DNA from: Blautia sp. BIOML-A1
Lineage (GTDB): Bacteria; Bacillota; Clostridia; Lachnospirales; Lachnospiraceae
Reading direction: 5' to 3'
Length of the DNA stretch: 64,000 bases
NCBI RefSeq assembly: GCF_009883055.1
Contig: NZ_WWVR01000001.1
Coordinates: 1 to 64,000, forward strand
The notes under the pieces were generated by a model that had not been told where the DNA came from, ran no database searches, and saw nothing but the letters and a program-made list of their open reading frames with translations. Shown here piece by piece: positions 43,185-51,515 of this stretch. How positions within the stretch are numbered: the first letter of the stretch is position 1; every line of letters begins with the position of its first letter. The translations under genes and the position numbers were made by a program.

Positions 43185-43514
43185 AATGGGACCTCCTTTA
43201 CAAGTTAAATCACTGCAACACATTGTACCAGATTTCCCGTGAAAATGCCAGTGGGGACGCGGAAAAATGGTTCAATCTATGTCCAAAATGGCAATACAGA
43301 TCTGACAAAATGTTATAAAAAATGTTCGTTGACAGTGTGGGGGATGTAGAGTATGATGAAATCAAAAGTTCTAAAGAAATATTCTATATACAGATTTTTT
43401 TATTAGCAATTCTGGCACATCGCCGATAGTTTCATTGAAATTAAGAAAGAAAAGATAAGGCAGTGCCAGGAGCATACAAAAAATTTTGCTTGCCGGATCA
43501 AGGGAGGGAATAAA
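43185..43514. other. Divergent intergenic region with a long 5' leader
   Basis: No gene is seen in these 330 bp. They hold the promoter at 43329-43357 for the plus strand and a leader of about 150 nt before ATG 43515. The leader contains a CTGGCAC...GTGCCAG inverted repeat (43414-43470 region) and ends in AAGGGAGGG. No known riboswitch is recognised. Confidence 0.5.
43329..43357 (+). promoter_or_regulatory. Sigma-A promoter upstream of the ArsC/Spx-like gene
   Basis: TTGACA (43329-43334) and TATGAT (43352-43357) are 17 bp apart, nearly consensus. Transcription would start near 43364. Confidence 0.75.
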
Positions 43515-43868
43515 ATGTTAGTTCTGGTATATCGAAAATGCAGCACCTGTCAGAAAGCACTTAAATGGCTCGAGGAGCACAAGATTTTTTTTGAGGAGCG
43601 AGCGATCGTAGAGGAGAATCCCACATATGAAGAACTGAAGGAATGGTACGAAAGAAGCGGGATGCCGCTTAAGAAATTTTTTAACACAAGCGGTATGCTC
43701 TACAAGCAGATGGATCTGAAAGAAAAACTTCCGCAGATGACAGAGGACGAACAGCTGAAACTGCTCGCAACCAATGGCATGTTAGTAAAACGCCCTCTTG
43801 TAGTCGGAGAAGATTTTGTCCTGACCGGATTTCGTGAGAAGGAATGGGAAGAGAAAATACGGGGGTAG
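43515..43868 (+). CDS. ArsC/Spx-family thioredoxin-fold protein
   Basis: This 117-aa protein has an N-terminal redox motif C9-S-T-C12 ('YRKCSTCQKALKWLEE'), 'PLKKFFNTSGMLYKQMDLKEKL', 'LLATNGMLVKRPLVV' and 'VLTGFREKEWE', the hallmarks of the ArsC/Spx/YffB family. Members are arsenate reductases, the RNA-polymerase-binding stress regulator Spx, or uncharacterised oxidoreductases. The second Cys of the CxxC favours Spx/YffB-like over glutathione-type ArsC. No arsenic transporter or arsR is nearby. The next gene begins two bases after its stop. Confidence 0.85.
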   Translation: MLVLVYRKCSTCQKALKWLEEHKIFFEERAIVEENPTYEELKEWYERSGMPLKKFFNTSGMLYKQMDLKEKLPQMTEDEQLKLLATNGMLVKRPLVVGEDFVLTGFREKEWEEKIRG

Positions 43869-43870
43869 GT

Positions 43871-45463
43871 ATGATTCCGTTAAAATTAGAAACATTACTT
43901 GCAGGACGGACGGTTGAGCAGAACAGAGTTGAATATAAAGAAGGATGGAATCCTAATGACATTATCCATACGATCTGTGCATTTGCAAATGATCTTCATA
44001 ATGTAAACGGTGGATATCTTGTAATCGGAATCCGTGCCGAAGATGGAATTCCGGTTCTTCCACCTAAAGGTCTTCCGATGAATATCCTGGATTCTGTGCA
44101 GCAGGAGATTTTTCAGTATTGCAATCTGATCACACCGAGATATATTCCAAGAATTGAAGTGATTAATTACAAAAATACAGGGGTTTATCTTCTCTATTTG
44201 TGGTGCAGTGCAGGAGACAGTGGACCGTATCAGGCTCCGGTGGATGTGTATGCAGAGAAAGGAAAGAAGAAAGACCGCCGGATGCAGTACTGGATAAGGC
44301 CGTCTTCACCTACGGCAGCGGCAGACCGCGAAGAAATTGCAGAACTGTTTGATAAATTTAATTCCATACCGTTTGATGATCGTATCAATCGTAAAGCCTC
44401 TGTTCAGGATATAAGACGTGGCTACCTGGAGGATTTCCTGAGAGACAGCCGGAGTTCGCTGGCAGACGAGATCAACAAGAGTTCCATGGAAGATCTTCTG
44501 CTCTCTCTGGAAGTGGCGGATGAAACGGATACGGAGTTGAGCATACGGAATATAGGTGTTCTGATGTTTACGGACAGACCGGACAGATTTATTCCGGGAG
44601 CACAGATTGATCTTGTAAAGTTTAATACAGAAGAGGCAGAAGGTTCCGATGATTTTTTTGAAAAAACTTTTTATGGACCGATCTGGAAACAGGTCAGGGA
44701 TGTTCTTGATTATATCAATACAAATATAATCGAAGAAAAAGTTGTCAAGATCCAGGGACGGGCTGAATCAGAACGGTATTTCAACTACCCGTATAATGCA
44801 CTGGAAGAAGCTGTTGTAAATGCGGTTTTTCATAAATCATACAGAGAACCGGAACCGGTTGAAGTTCGAATTTATGTGGACAGAATCATGCTCATCAATT
44901 ATCCGGGAGTAGATAAGTATATCAGTCAGGAAAAATTTCGAACAGGAAAAGCAAGAGCAAGGAAATACCGCAATCGAAGAATCGGGGAACTGTTCAAAGA
45001 AATTGATCTTTCGGAGAAACAGGGAACCGGCATAACCAAGATATTAAGAGAGCTGGAAAGAAACGGTTCGCCCGCTCCGCTGTTTGAAATGGATGAGGAC
45101 AGGAACTATCTTGAGACAACCATTTTTATCAGAGAAGGTTTCGAACAAACGATGATGTCCGAAAAGATGTCCGAAAAGATGTCCGAAAAGATGTTGAGTT
45201 CGAGAGATCTTATCGTAGACGGGGAAGATGGAAGAACGAAGTTTCTTGTGGAATCCACTGCATTTACAAATCTGGAAAAAGAACGTCTCCTGCGATTGCA
45301 GCAGTATATGATAAAATTTCAGAATATCAACAGCGCCAGGGCAGCGGATATTCTTGATATTCAGCAGAAGACTGCTTCCAGGCTTCTGGCAAAGGCAGAA
45401 AAAAATAACTTTCTGGAAAGCGAAGGAAAGACAAAAAATAAAATTTACAGACTGATATCCTGA
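43871..45463 (+). CDS. AlbA_2/Schlafen-type ATP-binding protein with C-terminal winged helix
   Basis: This 530-aa protein starts with an AlbA_2 (Schlafen AAA_4) domain ('RVEYKEGWNPNDIIHTICAF' and 'GGYLVIGI'), continues with an HATPase_c_4-like segment ('YPYNALEEAVVNAVFHKSY', 'IMLINYPG', 'EKQGTGITKI'), then a low-complexity MSEK repeat (about 429-440) and a C-terminal winged helix ('SARAADILDIQQKTASRLLAKAEK'). Such proteins are widespread putative transcription regulators or nucleic-acid-binding factors of unknown role. ATG 43871 follows the ArsC-like stop by two bases with GGGGG as weak ribosome-binding site, so coupling is likely. A terminator follows. Confidence 0.82.
   Translation: MIPLKLETLLAGRTVEQNRVEYKEGWNPNDIIHTICAFANDLHNVNGGYLVIGIRAEDGIPVLPPKGLPMNILDSVQQEIFQYCNLITPRYIPRIEVINYKNTGVYLLYLWCSAGDSGPYQAPVDVYAEKGKKKDRRMQYWIRPSSPTAAADREEIAELFDKFNSIPFDDRINRKASVQDIRRGYLEDFLRDSRSSLADEINKSSMEDLLLSLEVADETDTELSIRNIGVLMFTDRPDRFIPGAQIDLVKFNTEEAEGSDDFFEKTFYGPIWKQVRDVLDYINTNIIEEKVVKIQGRAESERYFNYPYNALEEAVVNAVFHKSYREPEPVEVRIYVDRIMLINYPGVDKYISQEKFRTGKARARKYRNRRIGELFKEIDLSEKQGTGITKILRELERNGSPAPLFEMDEDRNYLETTIFIREGFEQTMMSEKMSEKMSEKMLSSRDLIVDGEDGRTKFLVESTAFTNLEKERLLRLQQYMIKFQNINSARAADILDIQQKTASRLLAKAEKNNFLESEGKTKNKIYRLIS
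45155..45190 (+). repeat. Three tandem 12-bp units encoding MSEK
   Basis: ATGTCCGAAAAG is repeated three times without change, in frame, between the ATP-binding and winged-helix parts of the AlbA_2-type protein. The unit is a multiple of three, so copy changes alter linker length but keep the frame. Confidence 0.9.
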
Positions 45464-45479
45464 CAGAGTTTTTTATAAA

Positions 45480-45512
45480 TACCGGCGGTGGAAACACTGG
45501 CCGGTGTTTTTT
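45480..45512 (+). terminator. Terminator after the AlbA_2-type gene
   Basis: ACCGGC (45481-45486) pairs with GCCGGT (45500-45505), followed by GTTTTTT. It closes the ArsC-like/AlbA_2 transcript. Confidence 0.7.
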
Positions 45513-45646
45513 ACTTTATGTGACCAGATGCAAGAGGAATATGTCTGCTAAAGCAGACTGCATCTGGCACGCAAAGCAGATTGAGTTTTGGACAGGGGAT
45601 TATATAATAAATTTATACAAATTTGAGAAAATCAGAGGAAAAGCGT

Positions 45647-45880
45647 ATGAAAATAGAAAACCTGTGTATAAACTGTATGCGGGAAATGAAAGAACCTGGC
45701 GGAATCTGCGGATTTTGTGAATTCAACGTAGAAACCTTTGAACTTCCGCGGCACCATATGAGACCATTTACCATTCTTGCAGGAAAGTATCTGATCGGAA
45801 AGGCTATCGGTGACGGTGATACTATAAATAGTGTTTCAATAAATAAACTCCCAGAAAACTACACCCCACCACAGGACTAA
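45647..45880 (+). pseudogene. Remnant of a serine/threonine protein kinase gene (N-terminus only)
   Basis: The 77-residue frame starts 'MKIENLCINCMREMKEPGG' with a zinc-ribbon-like pattern (C7, C10, C21, C24 in 'CxxC' pairs). It then gives 'HMRPFTILAGKYLIGKAIGDGD', resembling the entry of a eukaryote-type kinase ('GxxLxGRYxIGxxLGxGGFG'). The homology breaks off inside the glycine-rich loop, and the last 15 residues look random. Lachnospiraceae often carry full-length kinases of this layout, so this looks like a deletion relic. GAGGAAAAGCGT lies upstream of ATG 45647. Confidence 0.65.
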
Positions 45881-45955
45881 CTCTCCTGTCTATCTATCCA
45901 TCCACCATTTTACACTGTAAAATTTTCATCTGTGAAAGTTTTCTTCATTTATCTA

Positions 45956-45984
45956 TTGTATTTTAGCAGGCATTCGTGTAAAAT
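45956..45984 (+). promoter_or_regulatory. Candidate promoter of the citrate synthase-trpS operon
   Basis: TTGTAT (45956-45961) and TAAAAT (45979-45984) are 17 bp apart. The leader to ATG 46142 is about 150 nt and contains several short hairpins, but no T-box sequence for trpS is found. Confidence 0.45.
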
Positions 45985-46141
45985 AGATTACAATTTAGCT
46001 TGGTAAAGCACGAATATGTATGCCGGACGGCAGAAACATTCAGGTCAGATGCATTGTGACCATTTTGCCGGTCATATTTTGAGGTATACAGGTCAAACGC
46101 ATACCAGGACGAGAAATATACAGATGAAGGAGAGAGAACAA

Positions 46142-47656
46142 ATGGCAGATCATGAAATGATGAATCTTGACGAGATGGGCAGACTCAGAGACAGTATGGA
46201 GCTGCTCGGGGAAGAACTGATGAATGGCCATCGGATCAACCCGAATCTTTATGTAGAATACGATGTAAAAAGAGGACTGCGTGACTCAGCAGGTAAGGGT
46301 GTCCTGACCGGACTTACCGAGATCTCTGATGTTACAGGTTATGACCTGATCAACGGACGTAAGATTCCTGCACACGGCAGACTGTATTATCAGGGATATA
46401 ATGTAAATGATATTGTAGATGGACTTAAGGGACGTAAATTCGGATTTGAGGAAACCATCTATCTTCTGATGTTCGGAAGACTTCCATCTGACAAAGATAT
46501 GGAAATATTCAAGAACATCATGGCAAGTTTCGAAACGCTGTCCGGACGTTTTGTCCGTGACGTTGTCATGAAAGCATCCAATAGTGACATTATGAATGCC
46601 ATGCAGAGATGTATCCTCACTCTGTATACCTATGATTCCAGACCGGAAGATATCTCCGCAGAGAATGTTCTTCGTCAGAGCCTGGAAATGATCGCGAAGC
46701 TGCCGCTGATCGCAGTATATTCTTATCACGCATACAGACATTTTCGTAAAGATGAGATGCTGTTTATCCGTAATCCGGAGAAGGATCTCTCACTTGCAGA
46801 AAACATTCTTCTGATGCTCAGACCTGACGGAAAATACACAGAGCTGGAAGCCAAGGTTCTTGATATTGCACTGATCCTTCATGCAGAGCATGGCGGCGGT
46901 AACAACTCAACCTTTACAACACATGTAGTTACTTCTTCCGGAACAGATACCTATTCTTCAATCGCAGCCTCCATCGGTTCACTGAAGGGACCACGTCATG
47001 GTGGAGCCAACCTTAAGGTTCAGAACATGTTTGAAGATATCAAGGCAAATGTCAAGGACTGGACAGATGAGAAGGAAGTAGAAGAATATCTCCGCAAGAT
47101 CCTGAATAAAGAAGCCTTTGACCATTCCGGACTGATCTATGGTATGGGACATGCAGTTTATACATTGTCTGACCCGCGTGAGGTGATCCTTAAGAGATTT
47201 GCAAGAGATCTTGCCAGAGAAAAGGACATGATGAAAGAATTTGCTCTTTATGAACTGGTGGAACGCCTTGGCGGAAGACTTGTCATGGAACAGAGAAGAC
47301 TTTTCAAAAATGTCTGCGCAAACGTAGACTTTTACAGTGGTTTCGTATATACTATGCTTGGAATCCCTAAAGAGCTGTTCACACCGATTTTTGCGATCGC
47401 ACGTATTCCGGGATGGAGTGCTCATCGTCTTGAAGAAATACTCAACGCAAGCAAGATCATCCGTCCGGCATATAAATATGTTGGTCATCATGCAGAATTC
47501 GTTCCCTTTGATGAGAGAGAACCAGAAGAAGGTTGCGAGGAAGTCTTAAGAGAATTAAAGCATGAGGAAGCGGAACAGCCGGAACAAAAAGCAGAAACTA
47601 TAGAAAAAGCGGCACCGCAGGATTCAGACAAGTGCCCTGAGGAGAAGGCTAAATGA
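46142..47656 (+). CDS. gltA: Citrate synthase
   Basis: This 504-aa enzyme condenses acetyl-CoA and oxaloacetate. Signature parts are 'GRLYYQGYNVNDIVDGL', 'EETIYLLMFGRLP', 'LHAEHGGGNNSTFTTHV' (first catalytic His), 'GSLKGPRHGGANLKVQ', 'GMGHAVYTLSDPRE' (second His) and 'VDFYSGFVYTMLGIP' (catalytic Asp). The N-terminal extension of about 60 residues is usual in clostridial members. The C-terminus has an acidic, Glu/Ala/Lys-rich tail of about 35 residues that is probably disordered. ATG 46142 follows GAAGGAGAGA. It overlaps trpS by four bases (ATGA). Confidence 0.92.
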   Translation: MADHEMMNLDEMGRLRDSMELLGEELMNGHRINPNLYVEYDVKRGLRDSAGKGVLTGLTEISDVTGYDLINGRKIPAHGRLYYQGYNVNDIVDGLKGRKFGFEETIYLLMFGRLPSDKDMEIFKNIMASFETLSGRFVRDVVMKASNSDIMNAMQRCILTLYTYDSRPEDISAENVLRQSLEMIAKLPLIAVYSYHAYRHFRKDEMLFIRNPEKDLSLAENILLMLRPDGKYTELEAKVLDIALILHAEHGGGNNSTFTTHVVTSSGTDTYSSIAASIGSLKGPRHGGANLKVQNMFEDIKANVKDWTDEKEVEEYLRKILNKEAFDHSGLIYGMGHAVYTLSDPREVILKRFARDLAREKDMMKEFALYELVERLGGRLVMEQRRLFKNVCANVDFYSGFVYTMLGIPKELFTPIFAIARIPGWSAHRLEEILNASKIIRPAYKYVGHHAEFVPFDEREPEEGCEEVLRELKHEEAEQPEQKAETIEKAAPQDSDKCPEEKAK

Positions 47657-48723
47657 AACAGGTTATTTTAACAGGTGACCGTCCTACCGGTAAACTTCAT
47701 GTAGGACATTATGTAGGATCATTGAAGGAGCGTGTCAGACTCCAGAATTCCGGAGATTATGATGAGATTTTTATTATGATCGCAGATGCACAGGCACTGA
47801 CAGACAATGCTGAGCATCCGGAGAAGGTACGCCAGAATATCATCCAGGTCGCACTGGATTATCTTGCATGTGGAATTGATCCGGCGAAGTCCACGATCTT
47901 TATCCAGTCTATGGTACCGGAACTGACAGAACTGACATTTTATTATATGAACCTTGTAACGGTAGCACGTGTACAGCGTAACCCTACAGTTAAGGCTGAG
48001 ATTCAGATGAGAAACTTTGAGGCCAGCATTCCAGTTGGATTTTTCTGTTATCCGATCAGCCAGGCTGCAGATATCACTGCTTTCCGTGCAACGCATGTGC
48101 CGGTTGGTGAGGATCAGATGCCAATGATCGAGCAGTGTAAGGAGATCGTGCACAAGTTCAATACGGTTTATGGTGAGACACTGACCGATCCTAAGATCGT
48201 TCTGCCATCCAACAAGGCATGCTTACGTCTGCCGGGCATCGATGGCAAGGCCAAAATGAGCAAGTCTCTTGGAAACTGTATCTATCTCTCTGACGAGGAA
48301 GCAGATGTTAAGAAGAAGATCATGTCCATGTTTACAGATCCGAACCATCTTCGTGTAGAGGATCCGGGACGTGTAGAGGGCAACCCGGTATTTATCTATC
48401 TGGAAGCATTCTGCAAACCGGAGTATTTCCCGGAATTCCTTCCGGAATACCAGAATCTTGAGGAACTTGAGGATCATTACCGCAGAGGCGGTCTTGGCGA
48501 TGTCAAGGTTAAGAAGTTCCTGAATAAGGTTATGCAGGCAGAACTGGGACCGATTCGCGCAAGAAGAAAAGAATGGGAGCAGAGAATTCCGGATGTTCTG
48601 GATATCCTGAAAGAGGGAAGCAGGGTAGCCCAAGCCAAAGCAGCTGAGACTCTGAACGATGTCAAGGCATCCATGAGAATCAACTACTTTGACAGTGACC
48701 AGTCTGATATGTATCAGAAATAA
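47653..48723 (+). CDS. trpS: Tryptophanyl-tRNA synthetase
   Basis: This 356-aa class I synthetase charges tRNA-Trp. It has the HIGH-type motif in 'PTGKLHVGHYVGSL', the KMSKS motif in 'GKAKMSKSLGNCIYL', and TrpRS marks 'RVQRNPTVKAEIQ', 'CYPISQAADITAF' and 'VPVGEDQMPMIEQ'. Bacterial TrpRS are 330-360 aa, so it is complete. Its start overlaps the citrate synthase stop. A MITE-like repeat follows three bases after the stop and may provide the transcript end. Confidence 0.95.
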   Translation: MKQVILTGDRPTGKLHVGHYVGSLKERVRLQNSGDYDEIFIMIADAQALTDNAEHPEKVRQNIIQVALDYLACGIDPAKSTIFIQSMVPELTELTFYYMNLVTVARVQRNPTVKAEIQMRNFEASIPVGFFCYPISQAADITAFRATHVPVGEDQMPMIEQCKEIVHKFNTVYGETLTDPKIVLPSNKACLRLPGIDGKAKMSKSLGNCIYLSDEEADVKKKIMSMFTDPNHLRVEDPGRVEGNPVFIYLEAFCKPEYFPEFLPEYQNLEELEDHYRRGGLGDVKVKKFLNKVMQAELGPIRARRKEWEQRIPDVLDILKEGSRVAQAKAAETLNDVKASMRINYFDSDQSDMYQK

Positions 48724-48725
48724 AT

Positions 48726-48869
48726 GGTAACTATTCAGAAGGTAGTATCCCGCGAGGCGTTTTGGTATGTTTTTTGCCAAAATCCCGAGACATACAAGGC
48801 AAAATGCCATCACCGAAGGTGATTTGGAATGCATTTTGACTCGTAACTGTGAGGGTACTGAACAGTTAC
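48726..48869 (+). repeat. MITE-like repeat, copy C (full length, 144 bp)
   Basis: It starts GGTAACTATTCAG and ends CTGAACAGTTAC, inverted with one mismatch. The interior matches copy B (13256-13398) nearly throughout, including GAGACATAC and the run GGCAAAATGCCATCACCGAA. Its right end forms a hairpin (GTAACTG/CAGTTAC). It lies between trpS and the urease promoter. Confidence 0.85.
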
Positions 48870-48877
48870 AATAAATG

Positions 48878-48890
48878 TATAACGGTTATA
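48878..48890 (+). promoter_or_regulatory. Palindrome upstream of the urease promoter
   Basis: TATAAC G GTTATA is a perfect 13-bp palindrome 45 bp upstream of the -35 box. It could be an activator or repressor site. It does not match the classic GlnR box well. Confidence 0.35.
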
Positions 48891-48935
48891 AGAATATATA
48901 GTTCTATGAACGAAAATTGATATTACAAAAACTCA

Positions 48936-48965
48936 TTGACATATTCCAAATGGGAATGCTATAAT
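48936..48965 (+). promoter_or_regulatory. Consensus sigma-A promoter of the urease operon with operator-like spacer
   Basis: A perfect TTGACA (48936-48941) and a perfect TATAAT (48960-48965) are spaced by 18 bp. The spacer contains the inverted repeat ATTCC-AAATG-GGAAT (48943-48957), well placed for a repressor. Transcription would start near 48972, about 90 nt before ureA. Confidence 0.8.
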
Positions 48966-48987
48966 GTGTTCTATTCCGAGAGGAACT

Positions 48988-49034
48988 AAGCAGACAAAGA
49001 AGTCTATAGAGGATTTCTTTGCCTGCTTTTTTTA
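48988..49034 (+). terminator. Leader terminator before ureA (candidate attenuator)
   Basis: AAGCAGACAAAGAA (48988-49001) and TTCTTTGCCTGCTT (49015-49028) form a 14-bp stem with one mismatch, followed by seven Ts. A small hairpin TTCC-GAGA-GGAA (48975-48986) precedes it. It sits between the urease promoter and ureA, so most transcripts should stop here unless antitermination occurs. No known riboswitch or T-box was recognised. Confidence 0.75.
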
Positions 49035-49064
49035 TTTTCTAAATACTCAAAAGGAGGAAATGTA

Positions 49065-49367
49065 ATGCGTTTAAATCCAAAGGAACAGGAAAAGCTTATG
49101 CTCCATATGGCAGGAAATCTGGCAAAAGAGCGGAAGGAACGAGGCGTGAAATTGAATTATGTGGAAGCAGTTGCCTATATCAGCTCCGAGCTTCTTGAAC
49201 TGGCAAGAGACGGCAAAGAAGTAGTGGAACTGATGCAGCTTGGAACCAAAATGCTGACAAAGGCCGATGTTATGGACGGCGTTGCAGACATGGTGCATGA
49301 AGTACAGGTAGAGGCGACATTTCCGGATGGAACCAAACTTGTGACAGTACATAATCCGATTCAGTAA
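49065..49367 (+). CDS. ureA: Urease subunit gamma
   Basis: This 100-aa structural subunit has the expected length and sequence: '[20 protein letters not shown]', '[20 protein letters not shown]', '[20 protein letters not shown]' and '[18 protein letters not shown]'. With UreB and UreC it forms the (UreABC)3 enzyme that hydrolyses urea to ammonia and carbamate in the cytoplasm. AAAGGAGGAAA precedes ATG 49065. It is the first gene of the urease operon, 12 bp before ureB. Confidence 0.97.
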   Translation: MRLNPKEQEKLMLHMAGNLAKERKERGVKLNYVEAVAYISSELLELARDGKEVVELMQLGTKMLTKADVMDGVADMVHEVQVEATFPDGTKLVTVHNPIQ

Positions 49368-49379
49368 AGGAGGACAACG

Positions 49380-49748
49380 ATGAAAATTGGTGAAATCATT
49401 CCATTGGACAGAGAAATTACTTTAAACGAGGGAAAACCTGTGGTTACGATCAAGGTAGCAAACACTGGAGACCGTCCGATTCAGGTAGGCTCACATTTCC
49501 ATTTCTTTGAGGTAAACCGTTATCTCAAATTTGACAGAGAAAAAGCATATGGTTTTCATCTGGACATTCCGTCAGGAACTTCTGTACGTTTTGAACCGGG
49601 TGAAGAAAAAGAAGTCCAGCTTACTGCAATTGGCGGAACGAAGAGGGTATTTGGTCTGAACGACCTGACCTGTGCACAGATTTCAGAAGTCAACAAAGAA
49701 GCAGCTCTTAATAACGCCCGCACAAAAGGCTTTATGCCAAAAGCGTAA
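49380..49748 (+). CDS. ureB: Urease subunit beta
   Basis: This 122-aa structural subunit shows '[18 protein letters not shown]', '[23 protein letters not shown]' in parts ('[19 protein letters not shown]'), '[20 protein letters not shown]' and '[16 protein letters not shown]'. It is separate from UreA, as in most bacteria, rather than fused as in Helicobacter. AAAGGAGG precedes ATG 49380. It lies between ureA and ureC with short gaps. Confidence 0.97.
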   Translation: MKIGEIIPLDREITLNEGKPVVTIKVANTGDRPIQVGSHFHFFEVNRYLKFDREKAYGFHLDIPSGTSVRFEPGEEKEVQLTAIGGTKRVFGLNDLTCAQISEVNKEAALNNARTKGFMPKA

Positions 49749-49771
49749 TTCTAAAAGGAGGAAACAGATTC

Positions 49772-51493
49772 ATGAGTGTAAAAATTTCCGGTGAAAAATA
49801 TGCAATGATGTATGGCCCGACAGCTGGAGATAAGGTACGTCTGGCGGATACAGATCTGATCATTGAGGTAGAAAAAGACTATACCACTTATGGTGATGAA
49901 ATTAAATTCGGAGGCGGTAAGACCATCCGTGACGGTATGGGACAGTCTGTTAAGACAACCAGTGCAGACGGAGATCTTGATCTCGTTATCACAAACGCTC
50001 TGATCGTGGACAGTACAGGAATCGTCAAAGCAGATATCGGTATCAAGGACGGCAAGATCAAAGGAATCGGTAAGGCAGGAAACCCAAGCGTGATGGACGG
50101 TGTGACACCGGGTATGACGGTAGGTGCTTCTACGGAGGCTCTTGCAGGAGAAGGTATGATTGTGACAGCTGGTGGTATTGATACGCATATCCACTTTATC
50201 TGCCCGCAGCAGATCGACTGTGCACTGTATTCCGGCGTGACAACAATGATCGGTGGAGGAACCGGTCCGGCAGATGGAACGAATGCGACAACCTGTACTC
50301 CTGGACCATGGAACATGGAAATGATGCTTAAGGCAGCAGAGGAATATCCGATGAACCTTGGATTCCTTGGAAAAGGAAACTGCTCCGATGAGAAGCCGCT
50401 GATCGAACAGGTCAAAGCAGGTGCTATGGGACTTAAGATCCATGAGGACTGGGGTGCAACTCCGGCAGTTATCGATCATTGTCTGAATGTAGCAGATGAA
50501 TATGATGTGCAGGTGGCCATCCATACAGATACTCTGAATGAGGGTGGATGTGTTGAGGATACCATCAATGCCATCGGTGGAAGAACCATCCATACATACC
50601 ATACGGAGGGTGCCGGCGGCGGACATGCACCGGACATCATCAAGGCGGCAGCAACACCGAATATCCTTCCTTCTTCCACAAACCCGACAATGCCATTTAC
50701 TGTAAATACTCTGGACGAGCATCTGGATATGCTGATGGTGTGCCATCACCTTGACAAAAAGATCCCGGAGGATGTTGCTTTTGCAGATTCCCGTATCCGT
50801 CCGGAAACCATCGCAGCAGAGGATGTGCTTCACGACATGGGTGTGTTCAGTATGATGAGTTCTGATTCCCAGGCCATGGGACGTATCGGAGAGGTTATCA
50901 CCCGTACCTGGCAGACTGCAAGTAAGATGAAAGGGGAAAGAGGTCCTCTTCCGGAAGATGAAGGCCATGGAAATGACAACTTCCGTGTAAAGAGATATAT
51001 CTCCAAATACACGATCAACCCGGCGATCACACATGGTATTTCTGAATATGTTGGATCTGTAGAGCCAGGAAAATTTGCAGACCTTGTTCTCTGGAATCCG
51101 GCATTCTTTGGAGCAAAACCAGATATGGTCATCAAGGGCGGTATGATCATCGCATCCAAGATGGGTGATGCCAATGCTTCTATCCCAACCACTCAGCCGG
51201 TATTCTATCAGCCTATGTTTGCAGCACATGGAAAAGCAAAATATGCTTCCTGCCTGACCTTCGTATCAAAGGCAGCCATGGAAGAGGATGTCAAGGCAAA
51301 ATACGGCCTGGAAAAAACAGTTGTTCCGGTAGAGAACTGCCGAAACATCGGAAAGAAAGATATGGTATTTAATGATAAGACACCGGAGATCACAGTGGAT
51401 CCGGAAACTTACGAGGTAAAAGCCGATGGTGTCAGCATCACATCAAAACCGGCCACAAAACTTCCGCTGACACAGCTGTATAACTTATTCTGA
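49772..51493 (+). CDS. ureC: Urease subunit alpha (catalytic)
   Basis: This 573-aa catalytic subunit carries the dinickel site: H139 and H141 ('[14 protein letters not shown]'), K222, which becomes carbamylated ('[11 protein letters not shown]'), H251 ('[11 protein letters not shown]'), H277 ('[17 protein letters not shown]') and D365 ('[13 protein letters not shown]'). The mobile flap residues C324 and H325 ('VCHHLDKK') are present. All key residues are intact, so the enzyme should be active once matured by UreEFGD. AAAGGAGGAAA precedes ATG 49772. A 492-aa frame antisense to it is a codon-bias shadow. Confidence 0.98.
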   Translation: MSVKISGEKYAMMYGPTAGDKVRLADTDLIIEVEKDYTTYGDEIKFGGGKTIRDGMGQSVKTTSADGDLDLVITNALIVDSTGIVKADIGIKDGKIKGIGKAGNPSVMDGVTPGMTVGASTEALAGEGMIVTAGGIDTHIHFICPQQIDCALYSGVTTMIGGGTGPADGTNATTCTPGPWNMEMMLKAAEEYPMNLGFLGKGNCSDEKPLIEQVKAGAMGLKIHEDWGATPAVIDHCLNVADEYDVQVAIHTDTLNEGGCVEDTINAIGGRTIHTYHTEGAGGGHAPDIIKAAATPNILPSSTNPTMPFTVNTLDEHLDMLMVCHHLDKKIPEDVAFADSRIRPETIAAEDVLHDMGVFSMMSSDSQAMGRIGEVITRTWQTASKMKGERGPLPEDEGHGNDNFRVKRYISKYTINPAITHGISEYVGSVEPGKFADLVLWNPAFFGAKPDMVIKGGMIIASKMGDANASIPTTQPVFYQPMFAAHGKAKYASCLTFVSKAAMEEDVKAKYGLEKTVVPVENCRNIGKKDMVFNDKTPEITVDPETYEVKADGVSITSKPATKLPLTQLYNLF

Positions 51494-51515
51494 TAACTTA
51501 CTGAGGAGGGCATAA

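Noticed and set aside
43515..43868. Arsenic resistance locus
   Set aside because: Only an ArsC/Spx-fold protein with CSTC is present; no arsR, arsB, acr3 or arsenite ATPase is nearby, so Spx/YffB-like function is equally likely.
45985..46141. Possible T-box leader for the trpS operon
   Set aside because: Several small hairpins exist, but the conserved T-box sequence and a terminator/antiterminator pair are missing, and citrate synthase comes first in the operon.
48988..49034. ANTAR-type or guanidine riboswitch leader of urease
   Set aside because: The small hairpin has a GAGA tetraloop, not the paired hexaloops needed for ANTAR, and no guanidine motif was recognised. Only the terminator is claimed.
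49751..51229. 492-aa open frame on the minus strand
   Set aside because: It lies fully antisense to ureC, has a Cys/His/Ser-rich composition unlike any family and no ribosome-binding site. It is a shadow of ureC codon use.
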